In this document: positions 26,123-33,923 of the stretch, in pieces | Layout of the letters: the number at the start of each line of letters is the position of its first letter | Numbering within the stretch: the stretch's first letter is position 1 | Source: Nitrospirota bacterium | Lineage (GTDB): Bacteria; Nitrospirota; Nitrospiria; Nitrospirales; UBA8639 | DNA length: 33,923 bases | Assembly: GCA_003696975.1 (NCBI GenBank) | Contig: RFGT01000204.1 | Location: forward strand, 1 to 33,923 | Direction of reading: 5' to 3' | Notes under the pieces: model-generated | Databases searched by the model: none | What the model saw: only the letters and a program-made list of their open reading frames with translations | Told to the model about the DNA's origin: nothing | Made by a program: the position numbers and the translations under genes

Positions 26123-26662
26123 CTACTTTTTGCCGGCCTTTCCAGCCTTTTTGATAAGGACTTCACCCATATATCGAATGCCTTTCTGCTTGTAGACATC
26201 TGGAGGCCGAATACTCCGAATATTGGCAGCTATTTGGGTGACCAATCGTTTGCTAATCCCTCGAATAGAAATCACGGTTTGTCGATCAACCGTGACTTTG
26301 ACTTCTGGAGGAAGTTCTACCACAACAGGGTGAGAAAACCCCACGTTAAGCGTTAGAGTTTGATCTTGAACTTGCGCCCGATACCCTACCCCCGTCAATT
26401 CGAGCGTACGTTCATACCCTTTTGTCACACCATCCACCAGATTGCTTAATTCCATGCGGGTTAATCCATGAAGAGCGCGAAGTCGGGGAGTATCATCTGC
26501 TCGCTCAACATAGATCATCCCGTCTTTGATTGACACTGTAATACCCTCCGCCACATCCCATTCCAATTCCCCAAGCGGACCTTTAACCGAAACGTGACGA
26601 TTCGTCACCGCAACTTGCACGTCCGGACTCAGTGGAATGGGTTTACGTCCTACTCTCGACAC
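26123..26662 (-). CDS. rplF: 50S ribosomal protein L6
   Basis: A 179-residue protein with the two repeated L6 folds. It begins [19 protein letters not shown] and has [19 protein letters not shown] in the middle, ending with the signature [21 protein letters not shown]6 lies near the factor-binding site of the large subunit. The 88-bp gap to rpsH is one of the longer ones in the spc group, with no extra gene seen in it. Confidence 0.98.
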   Translation of the reverse strand: MSRVGRKPIPLSPDVQVAVTNRHVSVKGPLGELEWDVAEGITVSIKDGMIYVERADDTPRLRALHGLTRMELSNLVDGVTKGYERTLELTGVGYRAQVQDQTLTLNVGFSHPVVVELPPEVKVTVDRQTVISIRGISKRLVTQIAANIRSIRPPDVYKQKGIRYMGEVLIKKAGKAGKK

Positions 26663-26750
26663 GCCTTCTCTCCTTCAACCCACAACCTACTCCCAACCAC
26701 CGTAGCAGCAATTCCTAACACCCTTAAGTCCTTTCTGGATGATGCTCACA

Positions 26751-27155
26751 TCACCAAATGTGACACAATACCTCTCCACCCACACCCAAGCGCCGCGCCT
26801 CGCGATCAGGAATGATGCCCTTTGAGGTCGAGAGCACAGCCACACCTAGCCCCCCCATGACACGCGGGATCTCAGTCTTGCCCACATAGACACGGCGGCC
26901 AGGCTTGCTGATACGACGGATTCCCGTAATTACGGATTTTTTGTCCCGTCCGCCCACATACCGCAAGTGAATGGTCAACACAGGGTGACTATTTTCCGTT
27001 GTCTGCTCAAAGTGGTGAATAAACCCTTCTTGTTGAAATACAGAGAGAATATGAGCCTTGACGCGCGAGGCGGGAACCGACACCGTTTCATATCCACGCG
27101 CAGCAGCATTTCGAATGCGAACAAAGAGATCAGCAATGGGATCAGTCATTGACAT
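26751..27155 (-). CDS. rpsH: 30S ribosomal protein S8
   Basis: A 134-residue protein beginning MSMTDPIADLFVRIRNAAAR, close to other S8 N-termini. The C-terminus has the conserved STSKGIIPDREARRLGVGGE. S8 binds the central domain of 16S rRNA and can repress the spc operon in some bacteria. The ATG at 27155 has AGGG nine bases upstream; an ATG two codons later and a TTG at 27164 are alternatives. Confidence 0.97.
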   Translation of the reverse strand: MSMTDPIADLFVRIRNAAARGYETVSVPASRVKAHILSVFQQEGFIHHFEQTTENSHPVLTIHLRYVGGRDKKSVITGIRRISKPGRRVYVGKTEIPRVMGGLGVAVLSTSKGIIPDREARRLGVGGEVLCHIW

Positions 27156-27222
27156 CGATACCAACCCTACTTCGTCACGCCATAACCTCGAACGCTCTCA
27201 TTACGCCCTGGTCCTTCTTACA

Positions 27223-27408
27223 CTACCAGCTAGATTTCGTCACACCAGGAATGTCACCCCGAAGGCTATGAAATCGAAAACAAATGCGGCACATGCGAAA
27301 TCGCCTGAGAAATCCGCGTACCCTTCCACACAAGGGGCAACGATTATATCGCCGCACCGGAAACTTTGGCGAACGAGTTGCCTTGATTTCCAACGCTTTT
27401 CTCGCCAT
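27223..27408 (-). CDS. rpsZ: 30S ribosomal protein S14, type Z (zinc form)
   Basis: A 61-residue protein, the short zinc-binding type of S14 rather than the ~100-residue zinc-free type. Cys24, Cys27, Cys40 and Cys43 form the zinc ribbon ([11 protein letters not shown] and RMCRICFR), and the end IPGVTKSSW is typical. It lies between rplE and rpsH, the standard place. Confidence 0.97.
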   Translation of the reverse strand: MARKALEIKATRSPKFPVRRYNRCPLCGRVRGFLRRFRMCRICFRFHSLRGDIPGVTKSSW

Positions 27409-27448
27409 TCAAACTCCTCTCTCTGCTCTCTCCCTTCTCACCATGACA

Positions 27449-28054
27449 TCACGAGCGAAAGGGCATGCCAAGATAGGCCAACAGCGCTTTGGCTTCTTCA
27501 TTTCGCTTAGCAGTAGTGACAATGGTAATGTCCATACCATGGATAGAGGCCACGTCATCGTATTTGATTTCCGGAAACGTTAACTGCTCCTTTAATCCCA
27601 GCGTGTAATTCCCTCGCCCATCGAAAGACTTAGGTGAGACTCCTCGAAAGTCTCGAATACGAGGCAACGCTATGCTCATCAATCGATCAAGAAATTCATA
27701 CATGCGATTGCCGCGCAGCGTGACCTTGGCCCCAAGCGGCATACCCTGACGAATTTTAAAGCCTGCAATAGCTTTCTTGGCCCTTGTAATCACCGGCTTT
27801 TGCCCCGTAATAACACTCAACTCCTTGACCGCTGACTCAAGCAATTTGACATTTTGCACTGCCTCCCCCATGCCGACATTGAGAACAATACGTTCCAACT
27901 TCGGCACCTGCATGGGATTACGATACGAGAATTCTTTCATCATGCGAGGGATCACATCCTGCTGATACTTCACCTTCAACCGAGGCGTGAGGTCTTCAGC
28001 CATTGCAGCGGTTTCTGGTTCTTGATGAAGTGACGAGGTGCCTCTCTTGCTCAT
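27449..28054 (-). CDS. rplE: 50S ribosomal protein L5
   Basis: The L5 core begins [19 protein letters not shown] and shows [16 protein letters not shown] and [17 protein letters not shown]5 binds 5S rRNA and contacts P-site tRNA. The start is uncertain. The ATG at 28054 overlaps the rplX stop as TGATG, pointing to coupled translation, and gives 201 residues with an N-terminal extension. The ATG at 28003 (MAEDLTPRL) gives 184 residues, nearer the usual 180, but has no ribosome-binding site. Confidence 0.96.
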   Translation of the reverse strand: MSKRGTSSLHQEPETAAMAEDLTPRLKVKYQQDVIPRMMKEFSYRNPMQVPKLERIVLNVGMGEAVQNVKLLESAVKELSVITGQKPVITRAKKAIAGFKIRQGMPLGAKVTLRGNRMYEFLDRLMSIALPRIRDFRGVSPKSFDGRGNYTLGLKEQLTFPEIKYDDVASIHGMDITIVTTAKRNEEAKALLAYLGMPFRS

Positions 28055-28395
28055 CACACTTTATCCAAAACTTCTTCGGGACTCTGTTTTAAAAATCGCA
28101 CTTTTCTTCCATCCGCCAATATCTTAATGCCCACTCGTGAAGGACGCTTGGCTGAATCGGAATAGAGCATCACATTCGACAACGCGAGCGGAGCCTCTCG
28201 CTCCAAAATGCCACCTTGCCGATTCTTTGCTGTCGGTTTGGTATGCCGTTTGATCATATTCAATTTTTCAACAAGCACTTTCCCTTCAGCAGGCCGGACG
28301 GCTAGTACTTTTCCAATTTTCCCTCGCTCCCGACCCGCGATCACCATCACAGTATCACCTTTTTTGATTCTTGTTTTTCGCTGCATTGCATCCAT
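28054..28395 (-). CDS. rplX: 50S ribosomal protein L24
   Basis: A 113-residue protein with the KOW motif [20 protein letters not shown] near the start and the conserved [10 protein letters not shown]. It ends with [12 protein letters not shown]24 is an early assembly protein of the large subunit. The ATG at 28395 is used; the ATG three codons later is equally possible. Confidence 0.97.
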   Translation of the reverse strand: MDAMQRKTRIKKGDTVMVIAGRERGKIGKVLAVRPAEGKVLVEKLNMIKRHTKPTAKNRQGGILEREAPLALSNVMLYSDSAKRPSRVGIKILADGRKVRFLKQSPEEVLDKV

Positions 28396-28443
28396 CCGTT
28401 CTGCTCGTTCCGTGCCGAGATTTTCCTCGCAACTTAAATAACC

Positions 28444-28812
28444 TTAAATAACCTCTGGAGCTAGGGAAATAATTTTCATGAATTTCTTCTTCCGCAGTTC
28501 CCGAGCCACGGGGCCAAAGATCCGTGTCCCAATAGGGTCACCCTGGTTATTTACCAACACGCAGGCATTGCGATCAAATCGGATATAAGATCCATCTTCT
28601 CGACGGACCTCTTTTCTCGTTCGCACAATCACGGCTTTCACTACATCACCCTTTTTCACCGAGGCCTTGGGAATAGCTTCCCGTACAGAGACGACCACCA
28701 CATCACCCACTCCACCATACCGGCGCCTCGTCCCCCCTAAGACATGAAAGCACCGGACACTTTTGGCACCTGAATTGTCAGCGACTTCTAAATAGCTATA
28801 ATTTTGAATCAT
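28444..28812 (-). CDS. rplN: 50S ribosomal protein L14
   Basis: A 122-residue protein matching L14 throughout: [59 protein letters not shown] and the end [12 protein letters not shown]14 bridges the subunits and binds the silencing factor RsfS in many bacteria. A 10-bp tandem duplication spans its stop codon. Confidence 0.98.
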   Translation of the reverse strand: MIQNYSYLEVADNSGAKSVRCFHVLGGTRRRYGGVGDVVVVSVREAIPKASVKKGDVVKAVIVRTRKEVRREDGSYIRFDRNACVLVNNQGDPIGTRIFGPVARELRKKKFMKIISLAPEVI

Positions 28813-28870
28813 AATCGTTGGACTCGCGAGACTATCCCAAAATTCCCTGCCTCTTCAAAATGTCCCGTTC

Positions 28871-29200
28871 CTACTCTGAGGAAACAGAAGACCCGTGTTG
28901 TAGTGTTGTATGAGCCAATCCCACCTGTGCAGCCTGTTCCCCTTGCTCCAAGATAGCCGCGACGCGCCAATGCTTGGTTTTACTGATGGGCCGTGAATAC
29001 ACAATTTTGACGCGATCACCAACCCGTGCCGCATTGCGTTCATCGTGAGCCTTCACCTTCGTGATTCGGCGCAGCACCTTCCCGTACAAGGGATGGGGTA
29101 CTAGCCGAGTGATAGCTACGACCACAGTCTTATCCATCTTGTCGCTCACGACTGTACCATGCAACACCACCTGACGTCTCCTACTCCTATCGTTTGTCAT
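28871..29200 (-). CDS. rpsQ: 30S ribosomal protein S17
   Basis: A 109-residue protein. The S17 OB-fold occupies about residues 8-85, with [18 protein letters not shown] and the conserved [20 protein letters not shown] polar C-terminal extension of about 20 residues goes beyond the usual 80-90. S17 is a primary binder of 16S rRNA. It lies 32 bp after rpmC. Confidence 0.97.
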   Translation of the reverse strand: MTNDRSRRRQVVLHGTVVSDKMDKTVVVAITRLVPHPLYGKVLRRITKVKAHDERNAARVGDRVKIVYSRPISKTKHWRVAAILEQGEQAAQVGLAHTTLQHGSSVSSE

Positions 29201-29232
29201 AAAATGACACAGTGAAAATTCTATTTAAGCTC

Positions 29233-29436
29233 TTAAACCTTCTCTCCCTGCAATTCTTTTTCACGAAGAATGGTTTTGGCGCGTGCGATATCCCGGCGTA
29301 CCTGCCTCACGCGCATGGGATTCTCAATACGCCCCATTGCCAATTGACACCGGAGGTGAAACAACTCGTGTTTCAATTGACGAATCTTTTCAACAAGCTC
29401 GGCAGGATCTAGACTGCGCAACTCTTTCGCATCCAT
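29233..29436 (-). CDS. rpmC: 50S ribosomal protein L29
   Basis: A 67-residue helical protein beginning MDAKELRSLDPAELVEKIRQ. It has the family stretch LFHLRCQLAMGRIENPMRV and RQVRRDIARAKTIL. L29 lies beside the exit tunnel. The rplP gene ends 34 bp upstream of its start. Confidence 0.97.
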   Translation of the reverse strand: MDAKELRSLDPAELVEKIRQLKHELFHLRCQLAMGRIENPMRVRQVRRDIARAKTILREKELQGEKV

Positions 29437-29470
29437 AACAAGAGAAAAAGCCTTAACTCCGAGTTCCTGG

Positions 29471-29893
29471 CTATATCAGAGGCAACTCTCCACGGACGAC
29501 AAACTTCGTGGCTACTGGCAACTTATGGCTCGCCAGTCGAAAGGCTTCCTCGGCAACATGCTGGCTCACGTCGTCCATCTCATAGAGAATACGACCCGGC
29601 TTCACCACGGCTACCCACAATTCCGGATTCCCCTTCCCTTTTCCCATCCGGACTTCCGCAGGTTTCTTTGTAACTGGCTTGTCAGGGAAAATTCTCGTCC
29701 AGATTCTTCCTCCCCGCTTCACATGCCGAGTCATGGCAATCCGAGCAGCCTCTATTTGTCTCGCAGTAATCCGGCCAGGCTCCAGCGCTTTCAATCCAAA
29801 CTGTCCGAACGACACTGTATTGCCCCGATAGGCTTTCCCGTGGATTCTGCCCTTTTGAACCTTGCGAAATTTGACTTTTTTAGGTGCAAGCAT
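29471..29893 (-). CDS. rplP: 50S ribosomal protein L16
   Basis: A 140-residue protein beginning [20 protein letters not shown]. It shows [20 protein letters not shown] and [18 protein letters not shown], all hallmark L16 segments. L16 organises the A-site region of the large subunit. It follows rpsC by 39 bp. Confidence 0.98.
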   Translation of the reverse strand: MLAPKKVKFRKVQKGRIHGKAYRGNTVSFGQFGLKALEPGRITARQIEAARIAMTRHVKRGGRIWTRIFPDKPVTKKPAEVRMGKGKGNPELWVAVVKPGRILYEMDDVSQHVAEEAFRLASHKLPVATKFVVRGELPLI

Positions 29894-29932
29894 ACTTGCT
29901 CCTTTTGTTCATCTCACCTGGCACGCTATCGG

Positions 29933-30598
29933 CTACAGAAGACTCATGGTTTGCTCTGTCCGCGATGGCGTAGGAAGTTGAGCGTCACCTTTATAAATCC
30001 ACGCCTTCACGCCAATTTGCCCCATTGTCGTATGCGCCTCTGCAAATCCATAATCCACATCAGCCCTCAAGGTATGAAGCGGCACTCGGCCCTCTCGATA
30101 CCATTCTGTACGTGCAATCTCATGCCCTCCAAGTCGACCAGCACACGACACCCGTACGCCCTGAGCACCTAACCGCAACGCTGCAGCCACACTGCGTTTC
30201 ATCGCTCTCCGGAAGGAAACCCGCTTCTCTAATTGCAAGGCAATGTTTTCGGCCACTAACTGGGCGTCCAATTCAGGCTTCTTGATTTCTTTCACGGTCA
30301 CATACACTTCCCGTCCATATTGTTGTTCCAGCGTGGCTTTCAGTTTGTCCACTTCTGCACCCTTTCGCCCAATGATAATACCAGGACGAGCAGTGTGAAT
30401 AATTACCTTGACTTGATTGCCTGATCGTTCGATCTCCACCCGAGAAATACCAGCATGGTAGAGACGAGATTTAACGAGCTTACGAATTTGTACATCTTCA
30501 TGCAAAAGTTTGACGAAATCCTTCTTGGCGTACCATCGGGAATTCCACGTTCGCGTATACCCTAATCGAAACCCAAACGGATGCGTTTTTTGTCCCAT
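29933..30598 (-). CDS. rpsC: 30S ribosomal protein S3
   Basis: A 221-residue protein beginning [20 protein letters not shown]. It has the KH domain ([17 protein letters not shown]) and the C-terminal domain with [19 protein letters not shown] and [11 protein letters not shown]3 lies at the mRNA entry channel. It follows rplV by 60 bp. Confidence 0.98.
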   Translation of the reverse strand: MGQKTHPFGFRLGYTRTWNSRWYAKKDFVKLLHEDVQIRKLVKSRLYHAGISRVEIERSGNQVKVIIHTARPGIIIGRKGAEVDKLKATLEQQYGREVYVTVKEIKKPELDAQLVAENIALQLEKRVSFRRAMKRSVAAALRLGAQGVRVSCAGRLGGHEIARTEWYREGRVPLHTLRADVDYGFAEAHTTMGQIGVKAWIYKGDAQLPTPSRTEQTMSLL

Positions 30599-30658
30599 CT
30601 GCCCTTCTGTCCCTTTTTGATGCCTCGATTTTCGATTTAGTTTTTATTAAACAAACCC

Positions 30659-31015
30659 TTAACGGTGCCCTTTAAGGGATTCTATTGGTGCCACCACAAT
30701 CGTAATATGACTCGTCCGCTTGTGAATCGGATGCGCTCGGCCCATCGATCGTGCTCGAAATCGCTTCAAGGTCGGCCCTCCATCAACATAGGCTTTGACA
30801 ATAGCCAGAGACTCACTATCCCCCAATTCCTTCTGCTCAGCATTCGCCACAGCAGAACGAAGCACCTTTTCTACCACTCCAGATGCTGCACGAGGGATAT
30901 ACTTCAACAGCGTGAAGGCTTCCGACACCTCACGGCCCCGAATTGCATCCACCACCATTCTCACCTTTCGTGGGGCCATCCGCACAAATCGCAGAATCGC
31001 TCTCGCTTCGGCCAT
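30659..31015 (-). CDS. rplV: 50S ribosomal protein L22
   Basis: A 118-residue protein beginning [20 protein letters not shown]. It shows the tunnel-lining beta-hairpin region ([20 protein letters not shown]) and the RTSHITIVV end. L22 lines the peptide exit tunnel and is a site of macrolide resistance in other bacteria. A 102-bp gap separates it from rpsS, with no gene seen in it. Confidence 0.98.
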   Translation of the reverse strand: MAEARAILRFVRMAPRKVRMVVDAIRGREVSEAFTLLKYIPRAASGVVEKVLRSAVANAEQKELGDSESLAIVKAYVDGGPTLKRFRARSMGRAHPIHKRTSHITIVVAPIESLKGHR

Positions 31016-31117
31016 TTCTTCACCATTGATTTCGCGCTTCTAAGATTCCGCTCTCTTGAGCCACACGGCTCAGCCCTTCTTCTTTCTCTCCCTCAACTTC
31101 TTCTTCTCCTTTGTAGC

Positions 31118-31405
31118 CTATTTTAAGGGAACAGCTTTTTCCGTTTTAGCTGCTCCGTGCCCCTTAAAGAAGCGCGTGGGCGCGAATTCCCCAAGTTTGT
31201 GCCCTACCATGTTCTCCGTTACGTAGACGGGAATAAATTTTTTTCCATTATGTACAGCAAAGGTATGCCCAATCATCTCCGGAACAATTGTTGAACGCCG
31301 AGACCATGTCTTAATGAGCTTGTGCTCTCGGGCGACGTTCATTTTTTCAACTTTTTTCAACAGATGCTCATCAACAAACGGCCCCTTATGAACAGATCGT
31401 GGCAT
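31118..31405 (-). CDS. rpsS: 30S ribosomal protein S19
   Basis: A 95-residue protein beginning [20 protein letters not shown]. It contains [20 protein letters not shown] and [17 protein letters not shown]. The ATG at 31405 is supported by GGAGGGAG about seven bases upstream. The open frame extends to 31564 inside rplB, but that part is not S19. Confidence 0.98.
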   Translation of the reverse strand: MPRSVHKGPFVDEHLLKKVEKMNVAREHKLIKTWSRRSTIVPEMIGHTFAVHNGKKFIPVYVTENMVGHKLGEFAPTRFFKGHGAAKTEKAVPLK

Positions 31406-31427
31406 AGTGTAAACTCCCTCCTCTCGA

Positions 31428-32258
31428 CTACCTGGTTCGACGCGAAATAATAAGTCGTGATGAGGGTTTGTTCTTTTTTCTAGTCTTGAATCCCTTCGTA
31501 GGAACTCCCCACGGCGAGACAGGATGAGGATTGCCTTGACCCGATTTTCCCTCGCCTCCACCATGGGGATGATCTACTGGATTCATCACCACCCCACGCA
31601 CATGAGGACGTCGGCCCATCCATCGCGAACGGCCGGCTTTGCCAATGCTGACATTTTCGTGGTCGAGATTTCCCACCTGCCCCACCGTCGCCATACAGGT
31701 TCCCAGCACCCGCCGCATTTCCCCAGACGTCAGGCGGAGTTGGACGTATCCATCTTCCCGCCCCATAACCTGAGCAAACGCTCCAGCACTTCGCGCTAAC
31801 TGCCCTCCCTTCCCAGGTTTCAACTCCACATTGTGAACCATTGTTCCCATCGGCATGGCCGCTAATGGCAAAGCATTTCCCGGTCGCACTTCTGCATCAG
31901 GTCCAGACTGCACGACCATACCAATTTCTAACCCAATCGGAGCCAAGATGTATCGCTTTTCTCCGTCGGCATAATGAAGGAGGGCAATTCTGGCCGTTCT
32001 ATTCGGGTCATATTCAAATCGAACCACTTTTGCCGGAACTCCTACTTTATCGCGCTTGAAATCGATTATCCGGTAAAGGCGCTTATGACCACCACCACGA
32101 AATCGTACAGTAATACGACCTTGACTGTTTCTTCCGCCAGAGTGCCCTAGAAATTCCGTCAACCGTTTCTCCGGCCGAACATGAGCCAATCCTTCATCGG
32201 TAATATTGGTCATCCCTCGCCGCCCTGGCGAGGTAGGCCGATATTCCTTTAAAGCCAT
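31428..32258 (-). CDS. rplB: 50S ribosomal protein L2
   Basis: A 276-residue protein with [19 protein letters not shown] in the OB-fold and the catalytic-centre loop [19 protein letters not shown], including the invariant histidine. L2 is needed for subunit joining and peptidyl transfer. It lies 22 bp upstream of rpsS and 81 bp after rplW. Confidence 0.98.
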   Translation of the reverse strand: MALKEYRPTSPGRRGMTNITDEGLAHVRPEKRLTEFLGHSGGRNSQGRITVRFRGGGHKRLYRIIDFKRDKVGVPAKVVRFEYDPNRTARIALLHYADGEKRYILAPIGLEIGMVVQSGPDAEVRPGNALPLAAMPMGTMVHNVELKPGKGGQLARSAGAFAQVMGREDGYVQLRLTSGEMRRVLGTCMATVGQVGNLDHENVSIGKAGRSRWMGRRPHVRGVVMNPVDHPHGGGEGKSGQGNPHPVSPWGVPTKGFKTRKKNKPSSRLIISRRTR

Positions 32259-32339
32259 ACTATAGATCCCTTTCTACGCCAATCATGGAAGGAGAAAACT
32301 AACCTCTTAGCCGGTTGCGTCTTCAATCTTTATGCACTC

Positions 32340-32639
32340 TTATGCACTTTCATATAGTTCGAGCTTTTCCCCTTCCTTCAAGGTAATAATAGCCTTCTTC
32401 CAACTCGGGCGCCTTCCCATAAATCGGCCTTGACGCTTTTGCTTACCTAACACATTAATGACGTTCACGGATTTCACTTTGACATTTAAGACCGCCTCTA
32501 CGGCACGACGAATTTCAATCCGCGTGGCATCCTTAGCCACGACGAATGCCACCTGATTGCAACGTTCTTGGAGCGCGGTCATTTTCTCCGTCAGGAGGGG
32601 CCTGATTAGGATATCAACAGGATCTCGTTTTACGCCCAT
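32340..32639 (-). CDS. rplW: 50S ribosomal protein L23
   Basis: A 99-residue protein with DILIRPLLTEKMTALQE and EIRRAVEAVLNVKVKSVNV. The basic loop GKQKRQGRFMGRRPSWKKAI matches L23. It docks trigger factor and SRP at the tunnel exit. Its start overlaps the rplD end by ten bases. Confidence 0.98.
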   Translation of the reverse strand: MGVKRDPVDILIRPLLTEKMTALQERCNQVAFVVAKDATRIEIRRAVEAVLNVKVKSVNVINVLGKQKRQGRFMGRRPSWKKAIITLKEGEKLELYESA

Positions 32640-33253
32640 AATTCCTGAATCTTGGCAAGTTGATTTTCCAATACCAGCAATGCATCGTATCGAAGCACAT
32701 CATACACGTTCAACTCATGAGGCTCGACAACTTTCACCCCAGGAATGTTCCGGGCCGCCAGCTTCACACCGGAAGATTCAGGCCCCACCACAAATAACGT
32801 TGTTCGCTCTAAGCCCAATTGCCGTAACGCCGATGCCACATATCGCGTCTTGGGCTCAGGCAAAGGCAGAGCATCCAAGACAATCAACTCCCCATTGGCA
32901 CGCTTCGAAGCCAATGCACTCTTGAGCGCTATTCGATACATTTTTTTAGGAAGCGGAAACCCATACTGACGAGGCCGCGGTCCGAACACCACACCCCCAT
33001 GCCGCCAAATTGGGGATCTAATAGAACCCGCTCGCGCTCGGCCTGTATGTTTCTGCCGCCAAGGTTTTCGCCCAGCCCCGCTGACCTCTCCACGCCCTTT
33101 CGTTGAAGCCGTCCCTTGACGACTTGCCGCTTGTTGCATCACAACCGCAGCATGCACAAGTCCTTGGTGTGGCTCTGCCTCAAAAATCTCGGGAGCCAAT
33201 TCAACCGTCCGCACTTGACGGTTGTGAATATCTACAACAGGACACACAGCCAT
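32630..33253 (-). CDS. rplD: 50S ribosomal protein L4
   Basis: A 207-residue protein. The tunnel-lining loop is visible as RQGTASTKGRGEVSGAGRKP and WRQKHTGRARAGSIRSPIWR, and the globular part ends NVYDVLRYDALLVLENQL. In enterobacteria L4 represses the S10 operon; the relevant leader lies outside this window. Confidence 0.98.
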   Translation of the reverse strand: MAVCPVVDIHNRQVRTVELAPEIFEAEPHQGLVHAAVVMQQAASRQGTASTKGRGEVSGAGRKPWRQKHTGRARAGSIRSPIWRHGGVVFGPRPRQYGFPLPKKMYRIALKSALASKRANGELIVLDALPLPEPKTRYVASALRQLGLERTTLFVVGPESSGVKLAARNIPGVKVVEPHELNVYDVLRYDALLVLENQLAKIQELWA

Positions 33254-33271
33254 CTTGTGTTACACACCTTT

Positions 33272-33895
33272 TTATTCTTTCATCTTGCGAATCACAACAA
33301 GTCCACCGGACGGTCCAGGCACTGCTCCCTTCACAAAGAGAAGATTTTCCTCTGGACGAACATCTACGACAGTCAGTCCTTTGACCGTCACTCGACGGTG
33401 TCCCATATGGCCTGGAAGCCCCTTATTCTTCCACACGCGAGATGGAAAAGAACTACTTCCAATCGACCCAGGCGCGCGATGAAACATGGATCCATGCGAA
33501 GCCGGCCCACCCCCATAGTGATGCCGTTTCATTACCCCCTGAAACCCTTTCCCCTTCGAGATCCCCTGAACCGCAACTCGCTCCCCTTTCTTAAACAAGT
33601 CTGCTGTAAGGATTTGACCGACTTGACAGGAGGCCGCACCACGAAATTCGCGAAGGTGACGCCACAAACGATTTTGGCCTGCGGCCCGCAGATGTCCCAC
33701 TTGAGGTTTCGCCAATTTTCGTTCAGGTACTTCCTCAAACCCAAGCTGCACAGCTTCGTAGCCGTCTCGGTCCTGAGTTTTCAGTGCAGTCACTCCGCAT
33801 GGACCAGCCTGAATGACGGTCACTGGCAAGGCGCATCGCTCCTCGTCAAAGATTTGAGTCATTCCTAACTTTCGTCCGATCAATCCATTGACCAT
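33272..33895 (-). CDS. rplC: 50S ribosomal protein L3
   Basis: A 207-residue protein beginning MVNGLIGRKLGMTQIFDEE. It has the conserved GKGFQGVMKRHHYGGGPASHG and FHRAPGSIGSSSFPSRVWK core that reaches the peptidyl-transferase centre. The ATG at 33895 is preferred because GGTGA lies five bases upstream; a GTG three codons earlier (33904) is the alternative. It is the first gene of the supercluster inside the window. rpsJ, expected next, would lie beyond the right edge, and the last 28 bases are not assigned. Confidence 0.97.
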   Translation of the reverse strand: MVNGLIGRKLGMTQIFDEERCALPVTVIQAGPCGVTALKTQDRDGYEAVQLGFEEVPERKLAKPQVGHLRAAGQNRLWRHLREFRGAASCQVGQILTADLFKKGERVAVQGISKGKGFQGVMKRHHYGGGPASHGSMFHRAPGSIGSSSFPSRVWKNKGLPGHMGHRRVTVKGLTVVDVRPEENLLFVKGAVPGPSGGLVVIRKMKE

Positions 33896-33923
33896 CGACT
33901 TCACCAGTTCCCGATCTTGCCGG

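Noticed and set aside
29525-30172. 215-codon plus-strand open frame across rplP and rpsC
   Set aside because: Antisense shadow of two highly conserved ribosomal protein genes.
33116-33868. 250-codon plus-strand open frame across rplD and rplC
   Set aside because: Antisense shadow; the translation is basic and patternless, while both minus-strand genes are certain.

Overview
The window reads as the chromosome of a Gram-negative, lipopolysaccharide-bearing bacterium, most likely Nitrospira or a close relative (Nitrospirota). The grounds are the lptC-lptA-lptB-rpoN-rapZ block, type IV pilus genes, zinc-binding forms of several ribosomal proteins, and the overall look of the proteins. This assignment comes from reading alone, without a database search. 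GC content looks moderate.

Layout. Positions 1-1741 carry three rightward genes: the 3' part of an HtrA/Deg serine protease (two PDZ domains), an Hsp20 small heat-shock protein and a short unrecognised protein. Everything from 1773 to the right edge is on the minus strand, so transcription runs from high to low coordinates. Read in that direction, there are four groups. (i) The S10-spc-alpha ribosomal supercluster runs from rplC to rplQ, including secY, adk, map, infA, rpmJ and rpoA, in canonical order. (ii) After a 230-bp gap come lptC-lptA-lptB (LPS transport), rpoN (sigma-54) and rapZ. (iii) After a promoter-like gap come pilM-pilN-pilO-pilP and then a small AMIN-domain gene where the PilQ secretin would be expected. 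(iv) Last come aroC, aroB, a GAF-GAF-ANTAR protein, nadE and glnD. No RNA genes, insertion sequences, CRISPR arrays or origins were seen, and no gene-free stretch exceeds 300 bases.

How they fit together. The right two thirds is housekeeping: translation, secretion, nucleotide balance, RNA polymerase and outer-membrane assembly. The left third is more individual. It pairs envelope and cytosolic stress proteins, and it joins chorismate synthesis, glutamine-dependent NAD synthesis and the PII-modifying nitrogen sensor GlnD to a predicted RNA-binding antiterminator.

The most interesting observation is in the 139-bp gap between the ANTAR gene and nadE. It holds a strong intrinsic terminator whose U-run abuts the nadE ribosome-binding site. 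A small hairpin with an ANTAR-like A1/G4 hexaloop overlaps the terminator's 5' arm. This suggests that the ANTAR protein controls readthrough into nadE-glnD.
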